From assembly GCA_009733575.1 (NCBI GenBank), contig ML769817.1:1-47866 (forward strand): a stretch of 47,866 nt of DNA, read 5' to 3'. Below, one piece after another: positions 34,122-45,458 of this stretch (position 1 is its first letter; each line of letters opens with the position of its first letter). The translations under genes were made by a program, and so were the position numbers. The DNA comes from Gymnopus androsaceus JB14 (lineage: Eukaryota > Basidiomycota > Agaricomycetes > Agaricales > Omphalotaceae). A model generated the notes under the pieces. The model ran no database searches. It was not told the origin of the DNA and worked only from the letters and a program-made list of their open reading frames with translations.

Positions 34122-34698
34122 AGTCCAAAGGACTTGTCGTGCTTCATACACATATACACGCCTATGAGGTGCGACAGTGATTCATTGCCAGACTTTTTGT
34201 ACTTGTCCATCAGTGCTCTGGCAAGAAAATTCAGCACTATGGGATGTCTGTACACTCCTAGTGCCTTGATAAAATATCCTTCAGAGCGACCAGCATCTGT
34301 GTTCACCACTGTGTGAGATCAAGAGCAATACCATAAAGCATTTCCAAAAGCAGTGTAATAGTCTATCAGGCCAGGGCTGAGCCGTCATCCTCTGCTTTGG
34401 AGCTGAGTCTCGTCAACCATCTCCAAGAACTTGATGGTGTTTGAAACATCTGAGCTCGGGTCGTTGGACATGTCTCAATGGATCATATAGTAGGTGCCAA
34501 GCAGGGTCAGACACAAGTGTCGCAGGAGTTTTTGGGGTGATTCCAGTGTGGGGTATGTGGCGAGCAGTTCGCTGATTATTTCCTGACAGAGACTAATCTT
34601 TTCATCTCTGCTTGAATAATTCCGGATTTTTTCGTACAGTGATTGTCTTTCGGCAAGGTATGCGAACAGTTTTTCATCTGGTCGACTCTTAGCCAATC
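34122..34698 (-). pseudogene. N-terminal TPR exon of the TPR-CHAT gene
   Basis: The minus strand reads LAKSRPDEKLFAYLAERQSL, IISELLATYPTLESPQKLLR, then through three stops FLEMVDETQLQSRG, YTAFGNALWYCS, and NTDAGRSEGYFIKALGVYRH and FLARALMDKYKKSGNESLSH, helix pairs of TPR style. It ends at the AGTCC target of the gypsy LTR inside MKHDKSFGL. The nonsense codons show decay besides the insertions. Confidence 0.65.
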
Positions 34699-34748
34699 CT
34701 GAAATTCTCAGTCAGTCATCGCCAAGAATATAAAAGCATAAGACTCAC
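34699..34748 (-). other. 50-bp intron
   Basis: On the minus strand it is GTGAGTCTTATGC...CTGACTGAGAATTTCAG, with a good donor, a branch-like CTGAC and a CAG acceptor. It precedes the TPR exon. Confidence 0.7.
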
Positions 34749-36168
34749 TGTCAACTTTCAAGTAGAGCAAAAATAGAGAGTTGAAAATTCAAGTGCAAGT
34801 AAATAGCACCTTAGGGGGAGTCGATGTCCTTTATGGTAAAGGAGAAAGTTGCGATCTAATCAATTATCTTTGAATCTTCTAAGCTATTGAGCAGGCGTTC
34901 CGCCACCAATGCCACCCATGCTTTCACCATGCACCACACCAGGGATCTGTAAACTTTGTTTATATCATTTTTTCAAGAGTGACTTTTAGAAGGCTTATTG
35001 TCATGAGACAATCTCGATGTCTAGACTAGTCTTGTTACTGCCAGCGCCGGTTTCGTTGAACTGCCTTTGTTCATTAATGCTCCAAGATTTTTCATCGATG
35101 CTCCCAAGTTGCTGTTGAATCAATGAACTTACATCTGTCTAGTTGTGATAGCAAACCAACGTGCAGAAGGAAGCACAGTAAAAGCAAGGCAAAAAACAGT
35201 CATGGGCCATGGCCCACTAGTGTGGTCACTGCTGTATTTGCGTATATACATTCTGGACATTCAGTAATCATATGGAAATGAAGTCCGGTATGATTGAATT
35301 CTACTAGGCCCGCACCAGAGTATCCACAGAATAAGAGGAAGAGCCTGTCGTTCCAAAATGTAGAAGTCGAGTTTTCAAAGTGTCTGTCTTCTTCCTGATT
35401 CAACGGATTCTTTTATTTGAGCACTTGAACTTGAGGACGAAGTGTAGTCGATCAAAGAGTCACCTCCGAGCCGTGTCAGCGATTCAACTTTTCACTCTGG
35501 CTTCACGTTGACACTCAGACTGGTACCAGAAGTCACATCTTCAAGGGCTGGAGCGGCAGCAGCGACTGCGGCTGCCTGGTTCTAGTGAAGTAATAGTAAT
35601 AGAAAGATATAATATCGAGCAGAAAATGCAAAAGCACTTTAATGGAAGCTACAAGTATTTAAGCCTGCAGAGCAGTCTGCGTCAGTAAAATCGAAGAGAG
35701 GAGAATGGATTCTGGAATTAGGAGGGCACGACGAAAGAATGCTGAAAGAAGAAAAGAAGACTGACCCTGATTCCATTGCTTTCCTTCAACGATATGTTCA
35801 TTTGGGCATCTGCGAATCCAAGCTCTTCGGAAGAACCACTATGATTCCTACGGATTAAGGCGCCGGCTGGTAAGCTAGGGACTGTCGAAGGGCTAGAAGT
35901 TCATTACGACGATTGAGAGCTTCTTCGAGGTCAAAAGCGAAACGTTTGTTTCAGTGAGTCAAGACTGGACACCAATATTATTACAAGCGCCCAAACCTGC
36001 ACCTCACTTCTTTCAACTAGTCACTTTCATAACGATCACTCTGTAATTAACAGAATTAAAATGCAAGCCAGACAACCTCGAACACATCAAGAGTAATCAC
36101 TCAACTCGAATTTGTGCTTTACAATCCTCGGGTGTCGATCCAGGTGAGCTTTACGCTCCAACCCTGCC
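34749..36168 (-). other. 5' region of the TPR-CHAT gene and divergent spacer
   Basis: Minus-strand pieces such as STSTFWNDRLFLLFCGYSGA (35403-35200), SLTRLGGDSLIDYTSSSSSS (about 35.45 kb) and NQAAAVAAAAPALEDVTSGT (about 35.55 kb) look like small exons, but I could not splice them convincingly. The first might be a C2-like N-terminal domain, which such proteins often have. From about 35.7 to 36.1 kb no gene is seen; this is the spacer to the divergently oriented Sec2-like gene. Confidence 0.4.
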
Positions 36169-38625
36169 ATGAAGCGACGGAATCCAAACATCCACACCTT
36201 CTGCATCTCTCCTACGCCGCCGAACTCGAGTCCCAATCCTAACGGCCATCCCGCGAATTCCGATCTGGCCTCCATCGTCATAAAAATCAAAAACAAGAAA
36301 TTCTTCCTGCATATCGAAGTTGCGAAGAGTACACGCACATGGGCAAGAAGACGATTTGCGGATGGGTTTAGAGCGGTGTATGCCAAGGGTTGGCGAGCCT
36401 GCGGAGTTGCTTTCCGAGGCCTATGCTGCGATTACGACGATTGCGCAGACGCAGAAGCAACAGAATTCGGACGACGGGCCAAAAATCAGAATCCGAGATA
36501 TCGTAGATGGAAGCAAAGATGCGGCAGATGCAAGTCGAGCTGGACGACGTTCAAGTAGAATTGGACGTTACGAGGTCAAATTTACAGAGGATAGAGAAGA
36601 ATAATGAGATGTTGGAGGATGCGGTGAAGAGTTTGAGATCTCAGGTGAGCGTCCACGGGCTTCCGTCTTAGTTAAACTGATTCGCTCGCTTATAGCATGG
36701 TACAAATCCACGCGATGTAGGTTCTGTCGGATAGCGGAGGAACACACCATCTGCGTCATCCTTTTCCATCCACGTATCTACCTCCGACCTTCCTCCCGGT
36801 ACAGGTCCTTTGACCGGCATATCCTCAATAGCCAGCCCAACTCTTTCCGCATCGATACCTCCCTCCGAAAGCGCACAGGCGATGCCTCCGCTGCAAGCAG
36901 GAATCCAGGTTCCTCAAATTCCGATTCAGCTCTTCATCATCTTCATTCTCGTCTGCGGCGAGTAGTCGTCCGCAGACTTCCACACCTGCATCTGGTCCGG
37001 AATCGAGTCCGGTTATACCTCCTGCAGGTGCAAGCCGTTATGCCTCGTTATCTTCTTCGTCGTCGTCTAGTGCCGCTGCCGATGATGATGCCTACGCTAA
37101 ATGGAGACCTCGCAGCTCAACTATACTCCCTCCGACGTGACTTCGAGAATCTCAAATCCCAACTCTCACGGGATAAAGACGAATTAGCGAAGAGTAGAGA
37201 GGAGCTGGGGAAGAATAGGGAGTTGTTGGAGGTCGAGGTTAGGAAGAGGGTGAAGGAGGAAGAAGGAAGGAAAGCGTTGGAGGAGGAATTGGAGAGTTTG
37301 AGTGAAGCATTGTTTGAGGAGGTTCGTCGCCCTTTTTCTCCTTTACATCGTTTCCTTGGTATTAATACTCCTTCCCTCCTCCTACAGGCAAACAACATGG
37401 TCGCAACCGAACGCAAACCCCGCGCTCAGTCCGAGACAAACCTCCGTCAGCAGCAGGAAGAGCTGAGGGAAGAGTTGAGGGAGGCACAGACACAGAGGGA
37501 GGCGTTGAAGAGCGTGTTGAGGGTTGTTGAGATGGAGATGGTTTTGTTAAGGGCGGGCGGGACGATAACACGACGATGAAAATGTACCAAAAACCTCGGA
37601 ATCGTACGCTGTCCTCCCGCAGACTGGGTCTACAATTTCTCCATATCCTTCTGCGCTGGAGGGAAGGAGGTCCAGGTCCAGGTCCTCATCCAGAGACGGA
37701 ATCACCTCTGTACCTTCTTCGAGGCTAGGGATACCTCGTGAGGACATAGAGGCAGATTCGCAGAAATACGCGGAGGTGGAGTCGTCATTGCAAACATTCG
37801 CAGCAGCTGTGCCTCTCGCACTTTTATTACCTCCTTCGCTTCGTATTTTCAGTACCTTCACTTCCCACACCAATTCGACAAGTCTACAACACCTGCACCT
37901 GCGCATTCCACTATCGTATTGGAATCACTCCCCGCTGTATCCGAGAAAGTGGCGGAGGCGGAGTCGAAGGATCGTACATTCGAAACGACGCGCTTTTTCC
38001 TCTTTCTCCCCACGTCCGCTTCACCTTGTCTTCCTGCTTCAATTATACTGCTTTTGTCTCTACCTCACACTCGAACAACAGAAATAGCCCTCCTTCCATC
38101 CAAGATCGAACCATCCGTGTCTGCTCATGCCCCTATCCGAAATCTGTCGATATTCAACCCTCGTCATCTATGATGTAGCTGGATGACAGATGTTAGTACC
38201 GATTGGTGCAGGGAGATTCCCATATCGATCCCTCATTCTTCGGGTTCTGGTTCTCGAATCGATACTGCTAGCCGCAATGCCTCGACCGCGACCCTTTCCT
38301 CCCACAAGGTCCATGTCAAGCGGGAGATTTGTTCAACGCAGGCGGAGAGGATTCATTGAATGGTGTCCTCTGTTTGTTAAACATCCGCGGGCTGTGAGTG
38401 CGATTGCATGTAGCAATGGGAAGGTTAGACGGGTGTATTGGAAGGCTGGGCGAAGGTTAGTGCTGCTTTTGCTCCAGCCTCATGGACGAAACTGATTCTT
38501 TCCACTGTGCTCCCAGGTCCGTCAATCAATCAAATAGACAACGTGTTTCGAGATTAAGAAAAGCCGTAGGGAGGTTGGCGATAGAGGATGCGAGTGATGG
38601 ATTGCTTTCGTTGCTTTCATTATGA
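36169..38625 (+). pseudogene. Sec2p-type Rab GEF (coiled coil), frameshifted
   Basis: Sec2p activates the Rab Sec4 on secretory vesicles through a long coiled coil. Here 36320-36644 encodes ELLSEAYAAITTIAQTQKQQ and, in another frame, DVTRSNLQRIEKNNEMLEDA. Introns lie at 36645-36695 (51 bp) and 37322-37387 (66 bp). The exon before the second ends in LEEELESLSEALFEE and the exon after it begins ANNMVATERKPRAQ, together the family's LFEEANxMV signature. KSVLRVVEMEM follows. A Ser-rich linker (36.7-37.1 kb) and a long low-complexity C-terminal half follow the family's layout. A third intron (38456-38516) leads to RLAIEDASDGLLSLLSL and a stop at 38623. At least four frame changes break the gene; assembly indels are an alternative. 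The C-terminal part may be a separate small gene. Confidence 0.65.
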
Positions 38626-39312
38626 TCTCGTTATTCTACTAGAGGATTCAAGCTTCATTTTGTCTTGTCTTTTCTTTTCTTATACCTTTATCACACTTTG
38701 GTTCTTTTTGTACCTTTTCGCCCATTTTCAGTTCTGTATCACTTAACGACGCCCATTCTTACTCACGCACCTCCCTTTAACGCTGGAAATAAACCTCTTT
38801 TGCCTTGCCATTGGTCAGGACCAATTTTTCGAGAATGGCATGCTGAGGGGTGTTGCATGGACATAAGAGTTGTCTACCACCAATTAGAATTATAGTTCGA
38901 TGCTTTCTGGTGTGCATCCACGTATTGATTATTTTCCCTCGAGGCTGTAACGGTCTATCTTCTTTCTCTCTCCGTGTGTAAAGGGAAGTAGGAGGAAGTG
39001 GAAGCGTTTGGATTCGGACCTCGATGAAGTATACCAGATGCGTAGAGTGGGAGGGCGGAGGACGACTCAGTCGAGGACATACTCAGTCGAGGCACCATTA
39101 CTGAGCCTGGTCACCATATGCATGTCGATGTCACAACTACGAACATTAAGCCTTTTTTACGGGTTATTTACGCCTTTACGTCTCTCCATGAAGTCATGGT
39201 ATTATGGCATTGTCAGCCTGCCCTGAAGTACTTCGTGAGTATTTCGGAGAACGTGACAGCGTGACATTCATCTCTTACATCGGAACCACCATCATCTCTT
39301 GCAATTACTGAA
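38626..39312. other. Intergenic region upstream of the NLR
   Basis: Pyrimidine-rich TTGTCTTTTCTTTTC sequence, then mixed DNA. A 72-codon frame (39008-39226) has no recognisable features. The word CTCAGTCGAGG recurs at 39066 and 39081. It presumably contains the promoter of the NLR. Confidence 0.4.
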
Positions 39313-42300
39313 ATGTTCAATCAGGCTCATCATTTCGACATCCATGGTGGAGACTTCAGCAATAATACCAATCATAACACCTATTATGGTGCATCTCATC
39401 CTCAGGGTAAGGAAATACCAATTTCAAATATTATAAAAACCAATTTCCTATTTAGACATCTTGAATAAGTTGAATCCTGTCAATGCCTCTTTCAAATTTG
39501 GCCATCATTCTCCTTGTTTGGAGGGAACTCGCATTGGAATCCTTGAAATGCTCATGAGATGGGCCAGAAATCGTCACAGTCAACCCATCTTTTGGTTGAG
39601 TGGCATTGCTGGAACTGGGAAATCTACTATAGCTCAAAGCTTTTGTGAAAGCTTGGAGAAAGATAACTTGCTTGGTGGAAGTTTTTTTTGCTCTAGGGAG
39701 TCAGAAGACCACCGAAATGTGGGAAGAATCATTCCCACTTTGGCATATCTTTTGGCAAAGCAATTTGAGCCATACTATGACCAGATTATAGCTGCATTGG
39801 AGGCAGATACAACATTAGCTTCCCAAAGTATCAAAAGGCAACTTGAACATTTGTTGCTGCATCCATTGCAAAATATCAATGTAAGTGAGGGATATTGGTA
39901 TTTTGTCCTGGTCATAGATGCATTGGATGAATGTGAAGATGTGGATGCTACCCAAAATGTGATTTCCATTTTGACAGCAATGCCACCAGCTTTTTATTCA
40001 CATGTACATGTCTTTATCTCCTGTTGTCCGGAATATTACATTCAGCAGGAGTTGGAGAGGACTTCAAACAAATATTTGTTTAAACTCCATGACATGCAAA
40101 CTGAGATTGTTCAAAAAGACATCCAGCTCTACTTGCATAGATCTTTATGTCGCCAACCCATTTCTGACAATGATATTATTCTATTATCAGAACAAGCAGG
40201 CAAATACTTTATTTATGCCTTTACTCAAGTTCAATACTTGAAGAAAGCTCCTGGTAATGTTGCTTTCAGATCTAGGATGAGTGATCTTCTGGAAAATAAA
40301 TTTGTTGCAAAGTCAATTGATAGCCTCTATAACCTTCTCTTGACCAAAGCAATAGATGGCATGCAAGCAAATGAGAAGGAAGGATGCAAAATATTTTATA
40401 AACTTTGTTGTGTCCCTATCTGATCCACTTTCACAACAAGCACTTTCAGAATTATGGAAACCTTGTGATGTTGATCAATTTAGATCTGTCTGAGTATCCC
40501 TGATTCTAGAAGAGACACCTATACACATCTTCCATGCATCTTTTCCAGACTATGTTTTGGACCAGAGGCGTTGCCATGTTGACTTTTACTGTAATCCAGA
40601 CAAGATTCATCAAAAGCTGACCCTAGCATGTGTTAAGTACATGAACAAGAATCTGAGATACAACATACTTAATATGCAAATAAATGATCATGTGACATGC
40701 TTTTCCAAAGCACACATATCTTCATCTCTGCAGTATAGTTGCAAACATTGGATATTTCACTTGACTAAATGCAAAGGTCTTTCAAGGGAAATATGCAAGG
40801 AATTGGAGAAATTTTCCAAAACAATACATCTTTTTTTGGATGGAAGTCCTTTGCATTCTTCAATCAATTGAGAATGCAATCCCAGGATTGAAAGCTGTTT
40901 CAAGCTGGCTTCAAGGTATGTGATATTTCATAGTTAACACATGATGATTATATAATAATATCAAAATTTTACAGGAACACACCAATAAATGAATGTGAAT
41001 TCTTTGATTCCACTTGTCTATGAGAAGTCGAAGATTCCTACAATTAACTGTTGGCCCTATCCAAATGTATCCATTACAGATTATACTCAGGAATTGGCTT
41101 GGCTACCTGAATCATCAATTTTACATGTAATACCGAAATGCTGAAGACAACTATCCCAAAGGTATTGTATGGCCTTCAAGATACTTGGGATGGATATGAA
41201 TGATCATCAGAGTTACAGGGCTGATTGACTGTGCATAGAGTTTTCACCTGATGGCAATCACAGTTGTGTGCTGCACTGCTACTGATGCAGAACACATTCA
41301 GCATCTGGAATGTAGCCACTGGCCAGGAGCTTCAAAAATTTGTAGGACATTCTTTTCAGGTGCTTTCTGCATTGTTCTCACCAGATGGTAAACAAGTAGT
41401 ATCTGGCTCTGTGACAGATAAACAGTCATTATATGGAATGTAGCTACTGGCCAGCAGGCTCAAAAACTTGAAAGGCCATTCTGGATCAGTGACTTGTGTA
41501 TCATTCTCACCAGATGGTAAACAAGTAGTATCTGGCTCTAGGGATACTAGTAGAACAGCCTGTATCTGGAATGCAACCACTGGGCAGTTGATTCATATTC
41601 TTCAACATGGCTCCCCTCATGGTTTTGCTTCAGTTTGTTCTGTAGCATGTTCTCTCCAGATGGTACACAAGTAGCATCTGGCTCTAAAGATGGTATTATA
41701 TCTATCTGGATAGCAGCCACTGGTCGAATGATTGACAAGCTGCATATTCATTATAGTTATAATTTACCTCTGGTGCATTCTCCCCAGATGGCACAAAAGT
41801 GGTGTCTAATAGTGATAAAGCACTTTACATCTGGGATATAGCCACTGGTCAGCAGATTGAAAAAGTAGGAGGATCGTAATGGATCAGCTGAATTCCGTGG
41901 CATTCTCACCTGATGGCACAAAATTGGTGTATAGCTCTAGCTAAAATGGTTCCATATCTGGAATGTAGCTACTAGATGCGCTGATGCCAAACACTTGAAA
42001 GGCCACTCTGATCATGTGCGTTCTGTGGCATTTTCACCAGATGGCAAACAAGTGGTATCAGGATCTGATGACAATACAGTACGTATCTGGAACATAGCTA
42101 CAGGCAAGCAGATTCCCAAGCTTCGAAGCCATTCCAAAGTAGTGAAGTGTGTGGCATTCTCACCAGATGGTAACCAAGTGGCATCAGGATCTGATGATCG
42201 AATTGTCGATTATTTGGAATGTAGCTAATGGCCAGACAAATTCAAGAACTTGAAGGCAATTATCATCCAGGTGTCTTGTATAGCATTCTCACCAGGATGG

Positions 42301-43072
42301 CGAACAAGTAGTATCTGGCCACTTATGGAACGACTATGGTACCATTATCACATAACAGTTGATATTTGGAATGTAGCCACAGGCCAACAGATCCATAAAT
42401 TTAAACGTCATTTGGGTTCAGTGAATTCAGTTGCATTCTCACCAGATGGTATGCAAGTAGTATCTGGCTCTTATGATGAAGCCCGTATTTGGAATGCAAT
42501 CACTGGACAGTTGATCCATGTCCTTCGAGCTTATGGTACTCAGGTCACCTCTGTAGCATTCTCACCAGATGGTACACGAGTAGCGACTGGCTTTACTGAT
42601 GGCATAATGTCTATCTGGATAGCAGCCACCGGTCAAGTGCTTGAACACCAGTGTAAGCATTGTACTCGGATAGACTCTGTAGAATTCTCCCAAGATGGTA
42701 AACAAGTGGCATGTCGCGCTATAAGTCCTGATGGAAAGACTGTCTATATAGCGGATGGAACTGAAAAGGTTGAATATCCTGCACATATCTTATGTCCCAA
42801 ACAAGCATTTCCCTATCAAGGTAACTCAATCTTTGCCCATTCCATGTGTTTATTGACATGTTGTTTTAGATATGTACATATATAATAAAGCTTCGCATTT
42901 TTTGGAACCGTCGTTCAACTATCCTGGTTCTCGGAGACTTTGGATTTTACCCCAATATCAAGATATCTCAGTCATTGCTCAACATGGGCTTACTGTCTGC
43001 TTTGGTTGTAAATCTGGAGCTGTTGTAATTATTCAGATGCCACGGGAAGAACACACACAATTTGACTTGTAG
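39313..43072 (+). pseudogene. NACHT-WD40 NLR (STAND-type receptor), broken
   Basis: Fungal NLRs are NTPase-driven signalling switches linked to incompatibility and immunity. Exon 1 (39313-39406) encodes MFNQAHHFDIHGGDFSNNTN and ends ASHPQ. After a 49-bp intron (39407-39455) the frame continues DILNKLNPVNASFKFG. The NACHT domain has Walker A GIAGTGKST (39602-39628) and Walker B VLVIDALDEC (39905-39934). The frame breaks near 40410, has a stop near 40490, and resumes with SLILEETPIHIFHASFPDYV and YNILNMQINDHVTCFSKAHI (to 40871). After an intron (40916-40974) come about 12 WD40 units, an intron (42821-42869), and a last exon ending EEHTQFDL at 43072. Many frame changes occur in the WD40 part. 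Splice sites are conserved, so the decay is recent or partly due to assembly. Confidence 0.85.
41230..42720 (+). repeat. WD40 repeat array, about 12 units of roughly 42 codons
   Basis: FSPDG-type words recur near 41238, 41380, 41510, 41646, 41787, 41911, 42034, 42161, 42289, 42442, 42568 and 42696, mostly 123-135 bp apart. Several units share long identical nucleotide runs (for example TTCTCACCAGATGGTAAACA followed by AGTAGTATCTGGCTCT at about 41372 and 41501). Such similarity at DNA level suggests recent duplication or gene conversion. Confidence 0.85.
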
Positions 43073-43408
43073 TTAGGGGGCTGTTTACGAAAAAGTCTCT
43101 ACTTGTATATTAATGAACCAACAGAGTTACAATTTATTTTGACTTTATGTACATTATTCATAATGCTCATCACTCCGCCTCCTCCACATTGCGACTCTCT
43201 AGTTCCTCCGCCGCCGTTGATGGAGATGTGCAGGTGATGAAGACTCACTTGACAGGGAAGGTGGGCTGGATTCGAATCCAGCAACAATGCCGCCGACAAT
43301 GATGACAATGAAGGAGGCTGAAGTTCGGGATGGGGAGCTCAAGCCTCAAAGTTGAAAGTTGTCCAAAGGTGTGCAAATATTTTTTTTGACATCGTGTACA
43401 TTTTTTAT
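43073..43408. other. Spacer between the NLR and the copia element
   Basis: 3' flank of the NLR. It has a GC-richer patch (43170-43330) including the palindrome GCTGGATTCGAATCCAGC (43265-43282). No gene was found; tRNA-like folding was tested and rejected. Confidence 0.4.
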
Positions 43409-43776
43409 GTTGGAATATCAAAGGTAAATATATTCTATCGAACTATACATGGAACGCTTTCTCGTAGTCTCCACTTGTTTGTATCACCATCCCATGCACT
43501 CCACTGTTATCGTCTCGCAGACTCCACTCAGTCTCTCGCCATATCCACTTGCTCTCTCGCAGTACCCACTTTACCGTATGGACAGTAGCCACACATATTC
43601 ACGCAGTAGCCACTTGCCCGATATATCATTTGTACTTAGGACTGCATATAAGCTTAGGTACCATACCCTGTAATAACACCGACGTCCCCCATCGATCTGT
43701 GTGATTGTTACTACTAAGTCCTGTGTGGACTTACTGCTGCTACTTCCTATTCAGGAACGTAACTCTAATAGGTTAT
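43409..43776 (+). mobile_element. 5' LTR of the copia element
   Basis: Begins TGTTGGAATATCAAAGG, a typical copia LTR start. It contains GCATATAAGC (TATA, about 43643), a CT-rich tract (43470-43570) and CTGTAATAACACC. It appears to end at ...AACTCTAATA before GGTTATGGGCCCCGG, a probable primer-binding region. The 3' boundary is uncertain by a few bases because the second LTR is not in the window. Confidence 0.65.
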
Positions 43777-43828
43777 GGGCCCCGGCCTTAACCATTGACG
43801 CATCTATTTGTGGACATAACTTTTGTTG

Positions 43829-45458
43829 ATGTCACAACCTAGGCCTACTGCACCAGCAGCTCGCAGAACAGCATCAGGACAAGCTGCCGCCGCCGCCGCA
43901 TCCAGCAGTAAACCAGCGCCTTTACCATTACAATTACCAGCCACCGATCATAAAGCACCTTGCGCTTCGAAAACTCATATAGCGGACAAAGACGAAACCC
44001 GCGACAGGTGGTGGAATCCAAGCGACCAGAAGTGGTTTGTTTGTGCTAAACAGCCTTGCCCGAACTGGTACGATACTCCTCACAAGGATACTAAATACGC
44101 TGCAGAATTACCGGATTATGCTGATCTACCTGATATTGTTCAGGAACAATTTATCAAAATCACAGAAAACAAAAGACAGGAGAAAAGACGTAGCGAACGT
44201 CTAGCTGGCAAACAGAAAGCCGCAGCCTCATCTTCATCTAATCCCACTCCAGCACCTACTCCTTCACCAGCTCCAGTTTTGTTACCGAAACAAGAGCCAC
44301 AGCAAACACCACCTCCACTTCCACCGAATCCATCTCCACAACCATCTCCACAACAAACTCCACAGCCCTTACTGAGTAATCTTCCACAAAGATCTCCACC
44401 CTCATCTCCATCAGATTCAGGATCTGAAACATCAGGGGCATTTGAATCAGATTCCAACGACGACAATATGTCTAAAGCACTAAAAGCCTTTGATAAGGTT
44501 ACAACCTTAAAGTCGGACGGATCAAACTGGGATACGTGGAAAACTCGAGTGGAATTCGCAGCCAGATCTATCGGCTACCAGCGTTATTTTGAATGGAATC
44601 CACATGTGACAACAGATCCAGACGCAACGGAGAATGATAGAGAAAAGGACAACGACCTTTTGAATGCTATCATTGGCAGGTTATCGGATGGAATATTCCG
44701 AAGGTATAGGAACTACACCAACACGAAGCAGTTGTGGGAAAATTTACTCGCTGATTATGATTCTAAAAAATGCTCTTACTGAATCATTTTTGCAAAGACG
44801 ACTTCACACTATGCAATGCACGGACCCATCCAAGGTCAATAAACATTTGGATGATATGATCAGCATCCGCGACGACCTCACTACTAGGGGAATCGATATC
44901 AACGACGATATATTCGTCAACACCATCATGTCCTCTGTCCCCGACACCTTCAAAGCCACCATAAACGCATTGGCTGTTTTCTCCGTGAAAGCAGACAAAA
45001 AGCTCAGTCCTGCCGAGCTTATTTCCACCATTTGTGCTGAATCAATGGTACACCAAATGCGACATGATCACAAGAAGGAATCGGCAAACTATGCCGGTAA
45101 CAGGGGAAGAGGAGGTTTCCGAGGTCGTGGAAATTCCTTTAGGGGAAATTCCCGAGGCAGAGGCAGAGGCCGCGGAGGATCAACGAGTCGTCAGGACTCT
45201 GTTTGTTACAACTGCGAAGGTAAAGGTCACTTTGGAAATCAATGTCCATCAGAGAAACGCAGTCAGGCCAACGAGGCCAAGGAGACGAAGGCTCCTAAAG
45301 AGAAGCAGAAGAAGAAGTCAGATGGAAACTGGAGAGATAGGCTGAAGAACAGCGAAGTGGCATCCTCATCTATGATTGAGGAAGTACCAGAGTCATCATG
45401 GGCAGCAATCGAAATTCCGCTAAGCATGGGAATCTTGTCTTCGATTTTTCCGAAATAG
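43829..45458 (+). CDS. Copia gag (capsid and zinc knuckle), one frameshift
   Basis: The start is the ATG at 43829. The N-terminal third is Ala/Pro/Ser-rich with a WWNPSDQKWFVCAKQPCPNW motif. The gag core begins MSKALKAFDKVTTLKSDGSN WDTWK and runs to KQLWENLLADYDSK. There the frame ends at a TGA because of one extra A in the A6 run 44765-44770. The next frame continues NALTESFLQRRLHTM, DIFVNTIMSSVPDTFKATIN (copia capsid), a Gly/Arg-rich stretch and the CCHC knuckle CYNCEGKGHFGNQC (about 45205-45246), and stops at 45458. It overlaps the pol frame by about 60 bp in the -1 phase. The A6 insertion could be slippage-tolerant, an old mutation or an assembly error. Confidence 0.82.

Larger units (their letters stand above)
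10312..34748 (-). pseudogene. TPR-CHAT (caspase-like) protein gene, shattered by nested insertions
   Basis: Parent entry for one ancestral minus-strand gene, now in pieces at 34749-34122, 30490-30117, 21297-19794 (plus a 14-bp sliver at 19058-19045), 11182-11071 and 10460-10312. The product had N-terminal TPR-like helical repeats and a C-terminal CHAT domain, a peptidase of the caspase-separase type. The His-Cys pair is visible (HFACHG, FLSACHT). TPR-CHAT genes are multi-copy in mushroom genomes; bacterial relatives act in cell-death defence, while the fungal role is unknown. Between the pieces lie a 610-bp element, a CATCAGCA element carrying a LINE and a MITE, a CACTG element, an 8.8-kb element and a gypsy remnant. 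Stops and frameshifts in the exons themselves show it no longer codes for a protein. Confidence 0.8.

Noticed and set aside
43187..43289. tRNA-like fold around GGATTCGAATCC
   Set aside because: The palindrome has one extra base relative to a T-arm, there is no A-box or anticodon arm, and only five acceptor bases pair.
44140..44466. Minus-strand Gly/Cys-rich 108-codon ORF
   Set aside because: Antisense of the Pro/Ser-rich copia gag linker.
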